DNA of 64,000 bases. It comes from Hyphomicrobiaceae bacterium (GTDB lineage: Bacteria > Pseudomonadota > Alphaproteobacteria > Rhizobiales > Hyphomicrobiaceae). The notes under the pieces were generated by a model that saw only the letters and a program-made list of their open reading frames with translations, had not been told where the DNA came from and made no database searches. The stretch spans positions 186,001 through 250,000 of the forward strand of contig JAGRKV010000017.1 in assembly GCA_020442165.1 (NCBI GenBank). Reading direction: 5' to 3'. Positions 1 to 9,976 of the stretch are shown piece by piece (the first letter of the stretch is position 1; each line of letters begins with the position of its first letter). A program made the translations under genes and the position numbers.

Positions 1-240
1 AAGAATGTGGCTCCCCTTGCGGCCAAGCTCGCCACGGCTTCGCTGGCATGCGAGGCAACTCCCTGCAATCGCCAAAAATTCTCTTCGTCTGGCCAAACTC
101 GTGCCGCATTAGGCAGCAACAAGTGAGCTCCGGCGCGGGGGCGCCATTTACCGAGCGTTAACCTTAATCGTTTAACGATCTTAACCGTTTGTCCGGGCGT
201 TTTTCCGCGTCCGCTCATCGACGGTTGATGGGTGATATCG

Positions 241-1497
241 ATGAAGTATCGCGTTATTCTTGCGGCCAGCGCCGCACTAGGCATTCTTGCTACCGAGGCC
301 TCGGCGGCTTCGCTTCCAGCGATCAAGAACTCCAGCAGCAACACCGTGCCCGCGTGCGCAACACCCGGGCGGCTGATGGCGTTCGCGCAGGCTCGCAACA
401 GCCGTATCGCCAATTCGTTTGACGGCACGGCGACCGAGTACATGCGCCATGGCGAGAAGCTGAAAATCCGCTGGGACTATGCCTTCTTCCAGATGCTGGT
501 GGAAACCGCCAACCTATCGTTCGTCGGTGACGTGAAGCCATCGCAGAACAATTTCGCCGGCCTCGGCGCCACCGGTGGCGGCGTGCCAGGCGAGCGGTTC
601 GACAGCGTTTCGGACGGCGTCAAGGCACACCTGCAGCATGTTCTCATGTACTCTGGCGAGCACATCGACGACCCAGTCGCTGAGCGCACGCGCAAGGTGC
701 AGGAGTGGGGCGTGCTCACCAAATGGCAGAACGGCATCAAAGGCCCCATGACGTTCGCGCAACTGACGCGGCAGTGGTCGCCCAAGGATCGCGGCTACGC
801 GCGCGACATTGCCGCTGTAGCGGACTCCTTCTATTCCAAGTTCTGCAACGGCCCCGACCCGCGCCCTGAGCTGGTGGCCGAGGCACGCGGCAACCGCGGT
901 GTGGCAGTCGATGCCGCCGCGGTGACACCACCCACCCCAGACAGCACACAAAAGGGCAAGAAGATCGCCGAGCGCGCCATTGCTGATGCGCGCGCTACAA
1001 CCGGGCCTGACCGCTTCGGTCTCGGCGCCGGCTCATTCGGCGCGACGATGCCCAGCGTCGACAAACCGGCTTCATCGTCACCGCCAGCATCGTTCACCAT
1101 TCTCAATGGCGGCACCGATACTGTGGCCAGCGCGCCGCAAGGTGAGATCAAGACGGCCTCGGCAGCGGGAGCCGTGGCATCGGCAGGTGCCGATACGTTG
1201 GCGCAAAGCGCCGGGACTGCCGGGCCGGCTGCATCAACCGCAAAGTCTGCTGCTGCAACAGCAAAGAGCGGGTGCCGCGTGTGGCAGGCGAGCTATGGTG
1301 GCCAGAAGGCGGTCATCATCCAAGCTGTCAACGATGGCCAGACCAACTACACGGTGCTCGACGTCAATGAAGGTCGCGAGCAGCGCGAGGTGGCGGCCTA
1401 CATCGCCGCCTATGCCAAGGACGGCAAGTCGGTGGGCGAGTTCCAGACATCCAACAAGGCGCTCAGCAAAGCTTTCGAGCTCTGCCCGGAAGGCTGA
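241..1497 (+). CDS. Secreted glucosaminidase-domain protein (first of a tandem pair)
   Basis: Predicted exported peptidoglycan hydrolase of the endo-beta-N-acetylglucosaminidase type. The first ~22 residues form a signal peptide ending in an AxA-type site (TEASA). Residues ~30-205 carry the domain, with the likely catalytic Glu in FFQMLVETAN followed by QNNFAGLGATGGG, a pattern typical of the family. The C-terminal ~200 residues are low-complexity and rich in Ala, Ser and Pro, with a short conserved-looking end containing Cys. The ATG at 241 was preferred over the in-frame GTG at 232 because it starts directly with a basic N-region. The next gene downstream is a paralogue. Family assignment is firm by motif; the substrate and any role in division or flagellar passage are unknown. 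Confidence 0.75.
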   Translation: MKYRVILAASAALGILATEASAASLPAIKNSSSNTVPACATPGRLMAFAQARNSRIANSFDGTATEYMRHGEKLKIRWDYAFFQMLVETANLSFVGDVKPSQNNFAGLGATGGGVPGERFDSVSDGVKAHLQHVLMYSGEHIDDPVAERTRKVQEWGVLTKWQNGIKGPMTFAQLTRQWSPKDRGYARDIAAVADSFYSKFCNGPDPRPELVAEARGNRGVAVDAAAVTPPTPDSTQKGKKIAERAIADARATTGPDRFGLGAGSFGATMPSVDKPASSSPPASFTILNGGTDTVASAPQGEIKTASAAGAVASAGADTLAQSAGTAGPAASTAKSAAATAKSGCRVWQASYGGQKAVIIQAVNDGQTNYTVLDVNEGREQREVAAYIAAYAKDGKSVGEFQTSNKALSKAFELCPEG

Positions 1498-1514
1498 TCC
1501 GACAACCACTGACA

Positions 1515-1544
1515 ATGGGCGTGGCTCGACGAAGCCGCGCCCAT
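1515..1544 (+). terminator. Hairpin after the first glucosaminidase gene
   Basis: Inverted repeat with 12-nt arms (1515-1526 and 1533-1544) and a 6-nt loop; one pair is G-U in RNA. It begins 18 nt after the stop codon. No T-run follows, so it is a weak intrinsic terminator or an mRNA 3' end hairpin. Confidence 0.5.
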
Positions 1545-1668
1545 AAGAAATGCGCTGCCCGACGATCCAACAAAAAGCATGTGCGGGCCGCATTGCGCAT
1601 AGCGCAGCATCTCCGGGGGTGGGACTGAACCGGCGCCGATTGCGCCCCAGGTTGCAGGACGACTTGAC

Positions 1669-2769
1669 ATGCCTGCGTTGCAAGACCGCGGCGTCGACCA
1701 TTCATCGCCGAAACTTCTATCGCGATTGCATCTCGCGCCGCGCCGCCTAGCAACTCCCAGCTGCATTCTCGCAGCATGGCTTGTATTTGTGCCGGCTGCT
1801 GATGCTGCTGCAAAGCCATCGCTGCCGGAGATCCGGATGCACCGTGCCAATCGGGTGCCTGTCTGCGTGACACCGGAACGGCTGATGACGTTTCTCCAGA
1901 GCCGCAACGCGGTCTTGCCGCAGCGCTACCGGGACATCGCCCTATGGTACCAGCACCACGGCGAGAAGCTGAAGGTCCGCTGGGACTTCGCCTTCTTCCA
2001 GATGACGCTGGAAACGAACTTCCTCACCTACCGGCGCGGCGATGGAAGCCCGGGCGACGTTCGGCCCGCACAAAACAACTTTGCCGGTATCGGCGCGACG
2101 GGCGGCGGTGTGCCCGGCGACCGTTTCTCCAACGTCGGCAGCGGGGTTCTGGCGCAGATCCAGCATCTCGTTGCCTATTCCGGTGAGACCGTTACGCAGC
2201 CGGTTGCACCCAGAACCGCACTGAAACAACGTGACATCGTTGAGTCCGTGCGGCGGTTGCAGCGGCCGGTGCGCTTCTCCGACCTGGCGCGGCGGTGGGC
2301 GGCCGATCCCCGTTACGCAGCGTCGATTGCGTCAATCGCGGACAGTTTTTATCGCGACTATTGCGCTCCGCATGATCGCGGGCCGATCGACTCGTCCGCG
2401 CCGGGTGCCGCATCACCGCGACGCGGTGCGCTTAACGAGCCTCAAGGCGTGCCGCCGGTTCCGCGATCGGCCGCAAAAGCGCGCGGCCACGTCGTTGCCC
2501 GCACGATCTGGCGCCGAGGCACGACTGTTACCGCAGCTCAGGGAGAACAGCTTCAGGCAATGGAGTCCTCTCCCGCGCCGCCACCGCCCGAGCCTGCACG
2601 GCGACCGCCCCCGTCTCAGGACACCGCACGTCTGCCACAGCCGCACGGCTTTCTGTCCGGGCTGCAAGCAATAGCCTCATCGATGCAAAGACACGTTGCG
2701 GAATGGCCGATTTCGCCGCCTGTTCCGCGGCCTGCCGACCGCGCATCCAAGATCGCAGCCAACAACTGA
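1669..2769 (+). CDS. Secreted glucosaminidase-domain protein (second of the tandem pair)
   Basis: Paralogue of the upstream gene. It shares the PVCVTPERLM-type opening, the HGEKLKVRWDFAFFQM block, the likely catalytic Glu in MTLETNF, and QNNFAGIGATGGGVPG. A hydrophobic stretch at residues ~30-47 followed by AADAAA suggests a signal peptide after an unusually long basic N-terminus, so the true start may lie slightly downstream although no better ATG is present. The C-terminal ~130 residues are Pro/Arg-rich and unlike those of the neighbour. Predicted to cleave peptidoglycan glycan strands in the periplasm. The start is the uncertain part. Confidence 0.7.
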   Translation: MPALQDRGVDHSSPKLLSRLHLAPRRLATPSCILAAWLVFVPAADAAAKPSLPEIRMHRANRVPVCVTPERLMTFLQSRNAVLPQRYRDIALWYQHHGEKLKVRWDFAFFQMTLETNFLTYRRGDGSPGDVRPAQNNFAGIGATGGGVPGDRFSNVGSGVLAQIQHLVAYSGETVTQPVAPRTALKQRDIVESVRRLQRPVRFSDLARRWAADPRYAASIASIADSFYRDYCAPHDRGPIDSSAPGAASPRRGALNEPQGVPPVPRSAAKARGHVVARTIWRRGTTVTAAQGEQLQAMESSPAPPPPEPARRPPPSQDTARLPQPHGFLSGLQAIASSMQRHVAEWPISPPVPRPADRASKIAANN

Positions 2770-2841
2770 TGTCATGTGTCAGCGACGGTCTTGCGCACGC
2801 GCTGACCTTGCCCTGATCTGACAGCTGTACTGGCCCGTTCG

Positions 2842-3864
2842 TTATTGCTGCGGCACCAGATATTTGAGAGCGGCCGATGACAGGGCGCCGCCGATGACGC
2901 AGGGTATGCCCACTTCGACCTGACCCATCGCACCCGCCGCAATGCAGCCCAGCGCAAGAACCGTCTGTCCAGCCTGCCCCCACCAGACCGTGTCGCGGCG
3001 CGATTGCGGTCCCTTGATTTTCAGTTCCTCGATTGCTTTCAGCGCATCCCGCTTGATGCGGCCCGTCTCGAAGGTTTCGGCCGCCTCGATCACCTCCGAA
3101 AGCGCGAGGCGGACCTGCTTTGGCTGCACGTTGAGCTCAGCCTTCATAATGTCGCGGAGTGTCTTGTCGCGGCTCGCATTTGTGGCGAGCGTCCATTTCG
3201 CCATGGAACCAATGGTCAGCTTTTCGACGCTGTCGCGCTCGGCGGTCCACGATAGCGCGGTGATGATGCGGCGTGCCGGTGCTTCTTCGCCTGTTGCGAA
3301 ATAAAGGCCCCAATAGACATCAACCGCGAATGCGCCCGTCGCCTCGGTCATCAACCCGTCCAGTCCCGGACCGTCGCGATAGAGATAGCGTTCGATCAGT
3401 ACCTTTCGCGCCGGCATTCGCTCGACGAACTTCGTCATCAGATCGCGCCAATCCGCGCGCTCGGAGTAGGCAATCGCCTTGATAAGCACCACCTGATCGT
3501 CCGGCGGCATCGGGAACAGCTTGGCAATCAGCTCCGATGGCTCAGCGCTCTCGCGGATAACGCCAGCGAGAAACCCGATATAGATGCCGCCTTCCTCGGG
3601 CTCGCGGAGCATGCCGAGATTGCCCATGGCTTGCACGACCTCGGGCACGCGGGCGGGTTTCTTGTCGTCGCGGTAGGCGTTGATAAAGGCCAGAACCTGT
3701 TCCGGTTTCTCGAACCGCTGCCGCTCAGCGGGAATTCTGGAGCGAACCGGCGTCGCCTCGGCCAGAAGGGGGCCGCTCGACACCCCAGGCACACGGGCTG
3801 GCAGCGCGGCTGCGAGCGCGATAATGGCGATTGCTGCGGACTTCACAAATCTGGTCACGATCAT
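2842..3864 (-). CDS. Unrecognised secreted or membrane-anchored protein
   Basis: About 340 residues if started at the ATG at 3864, which gives a clean hydrophobic N-terminal segment ([13 protein letters not shown]) suitable as a signal peptide. A longer frame to 4038 would run into the uvrC promoter and adds a low-quality N-terminus. The middle is helical and repeat-like without a motif I can name. The C-terminus has a hydrophobic glycine-rich stretch ([12 protein letters not shown], then [13 protein letters not shown]) that could be a membrane hairpin. It is convergent with the glucosaminidase gene and divergent from uvrC. Function unknown. Confidence 0.6.
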   Translation of the reverse strand: MIVTRFVKSAAIAIIALAAALPARVPGVSSGPLLAEATPVRSRIPAERQRFEKPEQVLAFINAYRDDKKPARVPEVVQAMGNLGMLREPEEGGIYIGFLAGVIRESAEPSELIAKLFPMPPDDQVVLIKAIAYSERADWRDLMTKFVERMPARKVLIERYLYRDGPGLDGLMTEATGAFAVDVYWGLYFATGEEAPARRIITALSWTAERDSVEKLTIGSMAKWTLATNASRDKTLRDIMKAELNVQPKQVRLALSEVIEAAETFETGRIKRDALKAIEELKIKGPQSRRDTVWWGQAGQTVLALGCIAAGAMGQVEVGIPCVIGGALSSAALKYLVPQQ

Positions 3865-4030
3865 ACCGGCACATGCGCGTGCCGCCCCTGGCCAACCTCC
3901 CCGCAGCCATGACGCGCAATACGGGGCGGCGATTTTGTGGCGACGGGCGGCCCCCGGCAGGCTCTGGGCCGGACATGGTCCGGACATGGGGCGCTTGACG
4001 TTGGCCGCCCGCACCACCAAACCTCGGTTC

Positions 4031-6187
4031 ATGCCCAAGAAGACTCAGACAAGCGATCCGTCCCGTGACGAGGTCGAGGATGCCGGTACCGATGCCGTAA
4101 TCGCCGTGACCGGCCCTGCGGTTATCGCGCGCCTGCTGAAAGACCTGCCATCGCTGCCGGGCGTCTACCGCATGCTCGATACGGCGGGTGATGTTATCTA
4201 CGTGGGCAAGGCCCGCAGTCTCAAAGCTCGCGTGTCGAACTATGCGCGCTTGGGCGGGCACACCAACCGCATCGCGCGCATGATCGCGGCGACGGCATCG
4301 ATGGAATTCGTGACCGTCCGCACCGAGGCCGAGGCGCTGCTGCTCGAAGCCAATCTCATCAAGCGCTTCCGCCCGCGATTCAACGTGCTGATGCGGGACG
4401 ACAAGTCGTTTCCCTATATCCTGATTGCGCGCGATCACGCGGCACCGCAGATCCTCAAGCATCGCGGCGCCCGCAACCGCAAGGGCGATTACTTCGGCCC
4501 ATTCGCCTCTGCCGGTGCCGTCACGCGCACGATCAACATGCTGCAGCGCGCCTTCCTTCTGCGTACCTGCTCCGACAGCGTCTATGAGAGCCGCACGCGT
4601 CCCTGCCTGCTTTATCAAATCAAGCGCTGCTCTGCGCCCTGCACGGGAGAGATCGCGCTCGAAGACTATGGGGCACTGGTCGAGGAGGCGGTGCGCTTCC
4701 TTCGCGGCGAAAGCCAGAACGTGCGGCAGATGTACCAGAAGCTGATGCGGGAAGCCTCCGACTCGCTCGACTTCGAACGGGCCGCGCGTTATCGTGATCG
4801 GCTCGCCGCGCTCGCCCATGTCACCGCCGATCAATCCATCAATCCGGAGGGCATAGAGGAAGCTGACATCTTTGCCGCCTATCAGGATGGCGGACAAACG
4901 TGTGTTCAGGTCTTCTTCTTCCGCACCGGACAGAACTGGGGCAATCGCGCCTATTTCCCACGCGCGGATCGGAGCCTCGACGCCGCCGCCGTGCTCGATT
5001 CATTCCTCGCGCAGTTCTACGAGGACAAGCCGGCGCCACGCCTGATCCTGCTGTCACACGACGTCGAAAATCGTGCGCTCCTGGAAGAAGCGCTGACAAC
5101 GAGAACAGAGCGCAAGGTGGAGATCCGCGTTCCGCAGCGGGGTGTGAAATCGTCCCTGGTGGATCATGCCCTGTCCAACGCACGCGAGGCGCTCGGCCGC
5201 AAGCTGGCGGAAAATTCCTCGCAGATGCTGTTGCTCAAAGGATTGGCTGAGCGGTTCGGCTTAGACCGCGTGCCACGCCGCATCGAGGTGTTCGACAATT
5301 CGCACATCATGGGCACCAACGCGGTGGGCTGCATGATCGTTGCGGGCGCGGAAGGCTTCATCAAAAAGGCCTACCGCAAGTTCAACATCAAATCTGAAAC
5401 GCTGACGCCGGGCGACGACTACGCGATGATGCGCGAAGTTCTGACGCGGCGATTCAGGCGGCTCGCATCAAGCGAGGGCGAGGAGTGCGATGCTGGAAAC
5501 GAAGATATGGACACCGGGCTCGATGCCGACCCAGTGCGTCAATCCCAGGTTTCCGCTCCGCCGCCTTCGACCCGCACAAGTGATGGGCTTGCGTTCGGCG
5601 CATTGCGGCGTGACCATGTTGCGAATGGCGACGATGCAGAATTGCCTCATGCCTCATCAATCGAGAAGCTAAGCGCTGATAGTGGCAGCGACGGCGACGA
5701 AGATGGCGCCTTGGCCGCCGACGCCTTCCCTGACCGGCCCGACCTCGTGCTGATCGACGGCGGCAAGGGTCAGCTCGCGGTGGCACGGGAGGTTCTCGAC
5801 AATTACGGCGTGAAAGACATCGCACTTGTGGGAGTCGCCAAGGGACCTGATCGCGATGCGGGCCGAGAGCACTTCCACTTCACCGATGGTCGCGCGCCGC
5901 TCATGCTGGAGCCGCGCGATCCCGTGCTCTACTTCGTGCAGCGGCTGCGCGACGAGGCGCACCGCTTTGCCATCGGCACGCATAGAGCAAAGCGCGCGAA
6001 GACGATCTCCGCCAACCCGCTCGACGAAATCGGCGGGATCGGACCAACGCGGCGGCGCGCTCTGATGGCGCATTTCGGATCCGCCAAGGCGGTTTCGCGA
6101 GCGGGCGTGGAAGACCTGAAGGCGGTGGCGGGCATCTCGGAGGAGATGGCCCAGCGAATCTACGATTTCTTCCATGAGCGGCGCTGA
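4031..6187 (+). CDS. uvrC: UvrABC excinuclease subunit C with a long insertion
   Basis: UvrC makes the dual incisions in nucleotide excision repair after UvrA/UvrB recognise the lesion. The N-terminal GIY-YIG nuclease domain is visible (SLPGVYRML, then VIYVGKA). The cysteine-rich segment follows ([22 protein letters not shown]), then a UvrB-interacting stretch near [13 protein letters not shown], the RNase H-like domain ([28 protein letters not shown]) and terminal helix-hairpin-helix motifs ([13 protein letters not shown]). Length is about 718 residues. The excess over common family members lies mostly in an acidic, low-complexity insertion at residues ~478-567, between REVLTRRF and PDLVLID. 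I chose the ATG at 4031 because the frame upstream of it lacks similarity and overlaps the divergent gene. Confidence 0.93.
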   Translation: MPKKTQTSDPSRDEVEDAGTDAVIAVTGPAVIARLLKDLPSLPGVYRMLDTAGDVIYVGKARSLKARVSNYARLGGHTNRIARMIAATASMEFVTVRTEAEALLLEANLIKRFRPRFNVLMRDDKSFPYILIARDHAAPQILKHRGARNRKGDYFGPFASAGAVTRTINMLQRAFLLRTCSDSVYESRTRPCLLYQIKRCSAPCTGEIALEDYGALVEEAVRFLRGESQNVRQMYQKLMREASDSLDFERAARYRDRLAALAHVTADQSINPEGIEEADIFAAYQDGGQTCVQVFFFRTGQNWGNRAYFPRADRSLDAAAVLDSFLAQFYEDKPAPRLILLSHDVENRALLEEALTTRTERKVEIRVPQRGVKSSLVDHALSNAREALGRKLAENSSQMLLLKGLAERFGLDRVPRRIEVFDNSHIMGTNAVGCMIVAGAEGFIKKAYRKFNIKSETLTPGDDYAMMREVLTRRFRRLASSEGEECDAGNEDMDTGLDADPVRQSQVSAPPPSTRTSDGLAFGALRRDHVANGDDAELPHASSIEKLSADSGSDGDEDGALAADAFPDRPDLVLIDGGKGQLAVAREVLDNYGVKDIALVGVAKGPDRDAGREHFHFTDGRAPLMLEPRDPVLYFVQRLRDEAHRFAIGTHRAKRAKTISANPLDEIGGIGPTRRRALMAHFGSAKAVSRAGVEDLKAVAGISEEMAQRIYDFFHERR

Positions 6188-6287
6188 AGCTGTTTGGGAG
6201 AAAGTCACCTGCGTAACTGAAGCGGTTGCCGGATCGGGGTTCATTTGCGGGCAGCTTCCATGCTCGCAATGCAGAGGACCCAACAGC

Positions 6288-6878
6288 ATGAATATCGCCC
6301 GATCGATCGCCACCGCAGCCGTCGCCCTCATGTCCATGGCAGGTTCCGTAATCGCAGCGCCGGTACTCGCCGATAATGTTGACACCGCCACCCAGCGCGC
6401 ACTCTCCTTGTTCAAGCAGACCTGCTACGAGACAATGCCGGATGTCGGCGCCGTGGAACGGGCCGCCGAAATCAATGGCTGGGAAGAACTTACCGGCGCG
6501 CAACTTGCCGCCTTCAAACCCAATGCCGAGCCGAAGACGTTGAGGGCGTGGCGCTTCAAGGATGAGGGCTTGAGCTTTGCCGTCAGCATTGCGGTGACGC
6601 CGGTCGACGCAACGATCACGGACCTGCTTCCGGAACTAACTGGTGGAACGGCTTATTCCTGCAGCGTTCTGCCGCAACGGGTGGACCATGCCGCGACGAC
6701 TGGGGCCCTGGCCGAGTTGGTTGGCCGGCCGTTCCAGGCGGAGTTTGAAACTGGTCCCCTCAAGGCGCGCATGTGGGCTGGCTCCAACGACCAGTTTGCC
6801 GCCTTCCTCTACCATTATCGTCCAGCTGCGGGCGGCCGGAGCGGGCTTTTGAATTTCACCGCGATACCCAAGCCCTGA
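6288..6878 (+). CDS. Small exported protein of unknown function
   Basis: About 196 residues. The ATG at 6288 begins a signal peptide (MNIARSIATA, hydrophobic core, cleavage near VIAAP). A longer frame starting inside uvrC at 6174 is possible but would bury the signal peptide. The mature part has two Cys residues (KQTCYETM and AYSCSV) that could form a disulfide, and otherwise looks like a compact periplasmic domain. It lies between uvrC and pgsA on the same strand. I do not recognise the family. Confidence 0.65.
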   Translation: MNIARSIATAAVALMSMAGSVIAAPVLADNVDTATQRALSLFKQTCYETMPDVGAVERAAEINGWEELTGAQLAAFKPNAEPKTLRAWRFKDEGLSFAVSIAVTPVDATITDLLPELTGGTAYSCSVLPQRVDHAATTGALAELVGRPFQAEFETGPLKARMWAGSNDQFAAFLYHYRPAAGGRSGLLNFTAIPKP

Positions 6879-6893
6879 ATCATGGGAACGGTT

Positions 6894-6919
6894 GGGGGCG
6901 AAGACGCTGCTCCGCCCCC
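6894..6919 (+). terminator. GC-rich hairpin before pgsA
   Basis: Arms of 7 nt (GGGGGCG at 6894-6900, CGCCCCC at 6913-6919) around a 12-nt loop, followed by ATTT. It starts 16 nt after the stop codon of the exported-protein gene. Probable intrinsic terminator, weak T-run. Confidence 0.5.
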
Positions 6920-7033
6920 ATTTCACGGTGGAGGCTGGAGAACATCGGGAATTCCAATAGCTTCGTTCACTCACATCACAATGCCGCGCCTGCCCCCCTT
7001 TGACGAAGCAGGCGAGTGGTGTAGGTAATCGCA

Positions 7034-7621
7034 ATGAGCGTCGCTCCAGCCAGATCAGCACCACTGACGCTGCCGAACATCCTCACCTACGGGCGGATTG
7101 CGGCGGTTCCAGCCCTTGTCGCGTGCCTTTATTTCATGACCGGCGACGTTGCGCGCTGGTCGGCCTTTGGGCTGTTCGTTCTCGCCGGGATCACGGACTG
7201 GCTCGACGGCTATCTGGCCCGGGCCTGGGAACAGCAGTCGACGCTTGGTGCCATGCTCGACCCGATCGCGGACAAGCTGCTCGTGGGAGCTGCCCTGATG
7301 ATGCTGGTCTACGATGGCACCATCAGCAAGCTTTCCATCTGGGCGGCGATCATCATCCTGTGCCGCGAAATCCTGGTATCGGGGCTGCGCGAATTCCTGG
7401 CCGAACTCAACGTCAAGGTGCGGGTCTCCGTGCTCGCCAAATGGAAGACCACCGTTCAGATGATTGCGTTGGCGGTGCTGCTCGCCGGACCAGCGGCCGC
7501 GAAATACGTGCCGGAAGCCGACATGATTGGCATCATCCTGCTCTGGATTGCCGCGCTGCTGACGCTTTGGACCGGGTACGACTATTTGAAAGCGGGCATC
7601 AAACACGCCATGTCTCATTGA
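7034..7621 (+). CDS. pgsA: CDP-diacylglycerol-glycerol-3-phosphate 3-phosphatidyltransferase
   Basis: Makes phosphatidylglycerol phosphate from CDP-diacylglycerol and glycerol-3-phosphate at the inner membrane, the committed step to anionic phospholipids. The full CDP-alcohol phosphotransferase signature is present: DWLDGYLAR, eight residues, then GAMLDPIAD, carrying the metal-binding aspartates. At least four hydrophobic membrane segments can be seen over 195 residues, the normal length. The start MSVAPARSAPLTLPNILTYGR is typical of the family. moaD follows 37 nt downstream, so the three genes may be co-transcribed. Confidence 0.92.
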   Translation: MSVAPARSAPLTLPNILTYGRIAAVPALVACLYFMTGDVARWSAFGLFVLAGITDWLDGYLARAWEQQSTLGAMLDPIADKLLVGAALMMLVYDGTISKLSIWAAIIILCREILVSGLREFLAELNVKVRVSVLAKWKTTVQMIALAVLLAGPAAAKYVPEADMIGIILLWIAALLTLWTGYDYLKAGIKHAMSH

Positions 7622-7658
7622 GGCAGCAGGGTGCGCGGCACCAGGAGTTCACAATCAG

Positions 7659-7934
7659 ATGCCGGAGACGCCTTCCCAATCCGTTCAGCTTCGCTACTTC
7701 GCCTGGGTGCGCGAGAAGATGGGCCGGGCCGAAGAGACCGTAACCTTGCCGGACGGGGTTGCGACCGTTTCTGAGCTGGTCGGCTGGCTGCGAACGCAGG
7801 GGCCCGAATACGAGGCCGCCTTCGCCCGCCCTGAAGTGGTGCGCGCGGCAATCGACCAGACGCACGTCAAGCCGACCGCGCCGCTGGCAGGTGCGCGCGA
7901 AATTGCCTTTTTCCCGCCGGTCACGGGAGGCTAA
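7659..7934 (+). CDS. moaD: Molybdopterin synthase small subunit MoaD
   Basis: Ubiquitin-like sulfur carrier of 91 residues. It ends in the required Gly-Gly (FFPPVTGG), which is activated as a thiocarboxylate and donates sulfur to precursor Z in molybdopterin synthesis. The N-terminus (VQLRYFAWVREKMG) and the central helix match the family. It lies directly ahead of its partner moaE, 4 nt apart. Confidence 0.92.
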   Translation: MPETPSQSVQLRYFAWVREKMGRAEETVTLPDGVATVSELVGWLRTQGPEYEAAFARPEVVRAAIDQTHVKPTAPLAGAREIAFFPPVTGG

Positions 7935-7938
7935 CGGC

Positions 7939-8403
7939 ATGGCTGTCCGGGTGCAGCTTGAGGATTTCGATCTCGGCCGCGAGGTTGCCGCGCTAACCGC
8001 CGGTCGCCACGACATTGGCGCTATCGTCACATTCACCGGCACGGTACGCGGTAGCGACAAGGGTGCGCCGATTTCCGAAATGACGCTCGAGCACTATCCG
8101 GGCATGACCGAGACCGAGCTGGAGCGGATCGAGGCCGAGGCCACTGCCCGATGGCCGCTCGCCGCCAGCCTCATCATTCACCGCCATGGCGCGCTGCGGC
8201 CAGGCGACAACATCGTGCTTGTCGTGACAGCGTCGCCGCACCGCCAAGCCGCTTTTGAAGCTGCTGAATTCCTTATGGATTTTCTCAAGACGCGAGCTCC
8301 CTTCTGGAAGAAGGAAACGCGCATGGACGGCTCGGGCGGCTGGGTGGACGCGCGCGAGGCCGACGATGCGGCGCTCGATCGCTGGCAAAGCGCCAAGACC
8401 TGA
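7939..8403 (+). CDS. moaE: Molybdopterin synthase catalytic subunit MoaE
   Basis: Large subunit of molybdopterin synthase, about 154 residues. It converts cyclic pyranopterin monophosphate to molybdopterin using the MoaD thiocarboxylate. Recognisable blocks are GAIVTFTGTVRG, LEHYPGM, IHRHGALRPGD, VVTASPHRQAAFEAA and the active-site lysine region APFWKKE. The start at ATG 7939, with a GGAGG stretch just upstream at the end of moaD, is preferred over an upstream in-frame start inside moaD. Cofactor consumers are not in the window. Confidence 0.93.
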   Translation: MAVRVQLEDFDLGREVAALTAGRHDIGAIVTFTGTVRGSDKGAPISEMTLEHYPGMTETELERIEAEATARWPLAASLIIHRHGALRPGDNIVLVVTASPHRQAAFEAAEFLMDFLKTRAPFWKKETRMDGSGGWVDAREADDAALDRWQSAKT

Positions 8404-8607
8404 GGGCAGAGCCCCATTCGGTTTCGCCACGAGAATGCTTGGCCTGCTGGATGGGGCCAGGGCGGAATGTCCGTTAGCAATCGGTTAACCGTTAGCGAGC
8501 GATAAACTTAACAACGCCAGAGGATGACCTGCAAACGGCCATTTTCATGCGCCAATGTACCCGTGCGCCGCGAGAGCGGATTGTATTGCGTTAGACGGGG
8601 GTCGGAC

Positions 8608-9951
8608 GTGAGGGATAAAGGGTCGGAGCCGCGCAAGCTGCGCGTGCGCATGCCTTTCTTTGTATCGCTGGCAATGCTTGCCGGAACATTTGCGCCGCCG
8701 CAGGCGGGTGCGCAAACGCTGGCGGCTGCATTGCCTGTGCCTGGATTTCCAGGCGCCGCGGCAGGCGGCTTGGCCGATGCCGCTCCCAATCCAGGCGTCG
8801 AAACCGACGGAACGCTGGAGGCGACGGCCAAGCGGACACGCTTCGTCATCGGGCTCGACAAGCGTGTGAAATATTCCGTATTTGCCCTTTCAAATCCCAA
8901 CCGGGTGATCGTCGAAATGGGCGACGCGCGGATCGATCTGCCCGACACGCTCGGCGATCGCCCGATCGGCCTCGTCAAATCGTTCCGCGGCGGACTCTCC
9001 GCACCAGGGCGCCAAAGGGTCGTCATCGACGTCACCACACCCGTGGTCGTCGACCGGCAGGTCGTCACCGCATCGCCCGATGGGCGCGGCTACCAGCTCG
9101 CCCTCGACATCATGCCGGTTTCGGCGGCAATGGGCCGCGCCAAGCTGGCCTCGCTGGGTTCGGCTCCTTCGCGCCTCGGCGTACAGCCGCCGTTGCCGCG
9201 TCCGGCCGAAGCCCCCGACAAGCGCGCCGCGCGCGCCTTCAAGCCGATTATCGTCATCGATCCCGGCCATGGTGGACACGACTCTGGCGCTACCAAGAAC
9301 GGTACGATCGAAAAAGACGTGGTGCTGGCATTTTCGCAAGTCCTGAAGGACCAGCTGGAAGCAACCGGCCGTTACAAAGTCCTGATGACCCGCGAGACCG
9401 ATGTGTTTGTTGAACTCGATGCCCGCCGTGCGTTCGGTGAGCGGCACAATGCGAGCCTGTTCATCGCGGTCCATGCCGATTATGCGAGCACACGGGCGCG
9501 CGGTGCGACGATCTACTCGCTGCGCGACGGCGTTGCCGAGCAACTCAAGCGATCGGCGAAGGGCGAAGCGGCCGAGCAGGTGCTGAGCAAGCAGGAAATC
9601 TCGGCCGTGCGCAGCGCCAGCAACGATGGCGACGTCATCAAGAACATCCTTGCCGATCTGGCCCGCCGCGAGGTGAGCGTGACGCAGGAGCGCACGAGCA
9701 TGTTCTCCCGCAGCGTCGTGGCCAACATGAGCAGCTCAACCAACATGCGTGACGATCCCGACAAGCAGGCGGCGTTCCGCGTCTTGAAGACGGCGCAGTT
9801 CCCATCGGTTCTGATCGAGCTTGCCTACGTTTCGAACCGCAAGGACGCCGCACTGCTGAAGTCCGACGAGTGGCGCGGGAAGGTTGCCGGCTCCATCACC
9901 AAAGCGGTCGACAACTATTTCTCCCACCAACTCGCCCGTCTGCCGCTCTGA
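8608..9951 (+). CDS. Periplasmic N-acetylmuramoyl-L-alanine amidase (AmiC type)
   Basis: Zinc amidase that removes stem peptides from septal peptidoglycan during daughter-cell separation. An N-terminal hydrophobic signal (MPFFVSLAMLAGTFAPP) is followed by an AMIN-like targeting domain (residues ~70-170) and the Amidase_3 catalytic domain (~210-445). Zinc and catalytic residues are visible in IDPGHGG, the Glu of GTIEKDV, SLFIAVHAD and the Glu of SVLIELAYVSN. Start codon is uncertain: I chose GTG 8608, but the ATG at 8650 just before the signal peptide is also possible. A strong terminator follows the stop. Confidence 0.87.
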   Translation: MRDKGSEPRKLRVRMPFFVSLAMLAGTFAPPQAGAQTLAAALPVPGFPGAAAGGLADAAPNPGVETDGTLEATAKRTRFVIGLDKRVKYSVFALSNPNRVIVEMGDARIDLPDTLGDRPIGLVKSFRGGLSAPGRQRVVIDVTTPVVVDRQVVTASPDGRGYQLALDIMPVSAAMGRAKLASLGSAPSRLGVQPPLPRPAEAPDKRAARAFKPIIVIDPGHGGHDSGATKNGTIEKDVVLAFSQVLKDQLEATGRYKVLMTRETDVFVELDARRAFGERHNASLFIAVHADYASTRARGATIYSLRDGVAEQLKRSAKGEAAEQVLSKQEISAVRSASNDGDVIKNILADLARREVSVTQERTSMFSRSVVANMSSSTNMRDDPDKQAAFRVLKTAQFPSVLIELAYVSNRKDAALLKSDEWRGKVAGSITKAVDNYFSHQLARLPL

Positions 9952-9976
9952 CGCTGCTTGCAAGATCCGAAATGGA

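Noticed and set aside
158..184. Cluster of four TTAA sequences upstream of the first gene, suggestive of CtrA boxes
   Set aside because: CtrA sites need TTAA-N7-TTAA; the spacings here are 2, 4, 5 and 10, so none fits.
3680..4030. N-terminal extension of the uvrC frame
   Set aside because: It overlaps the divergent gene's signal peptide and lacks UvrC similarity; ATG 4031 gives a normal start.
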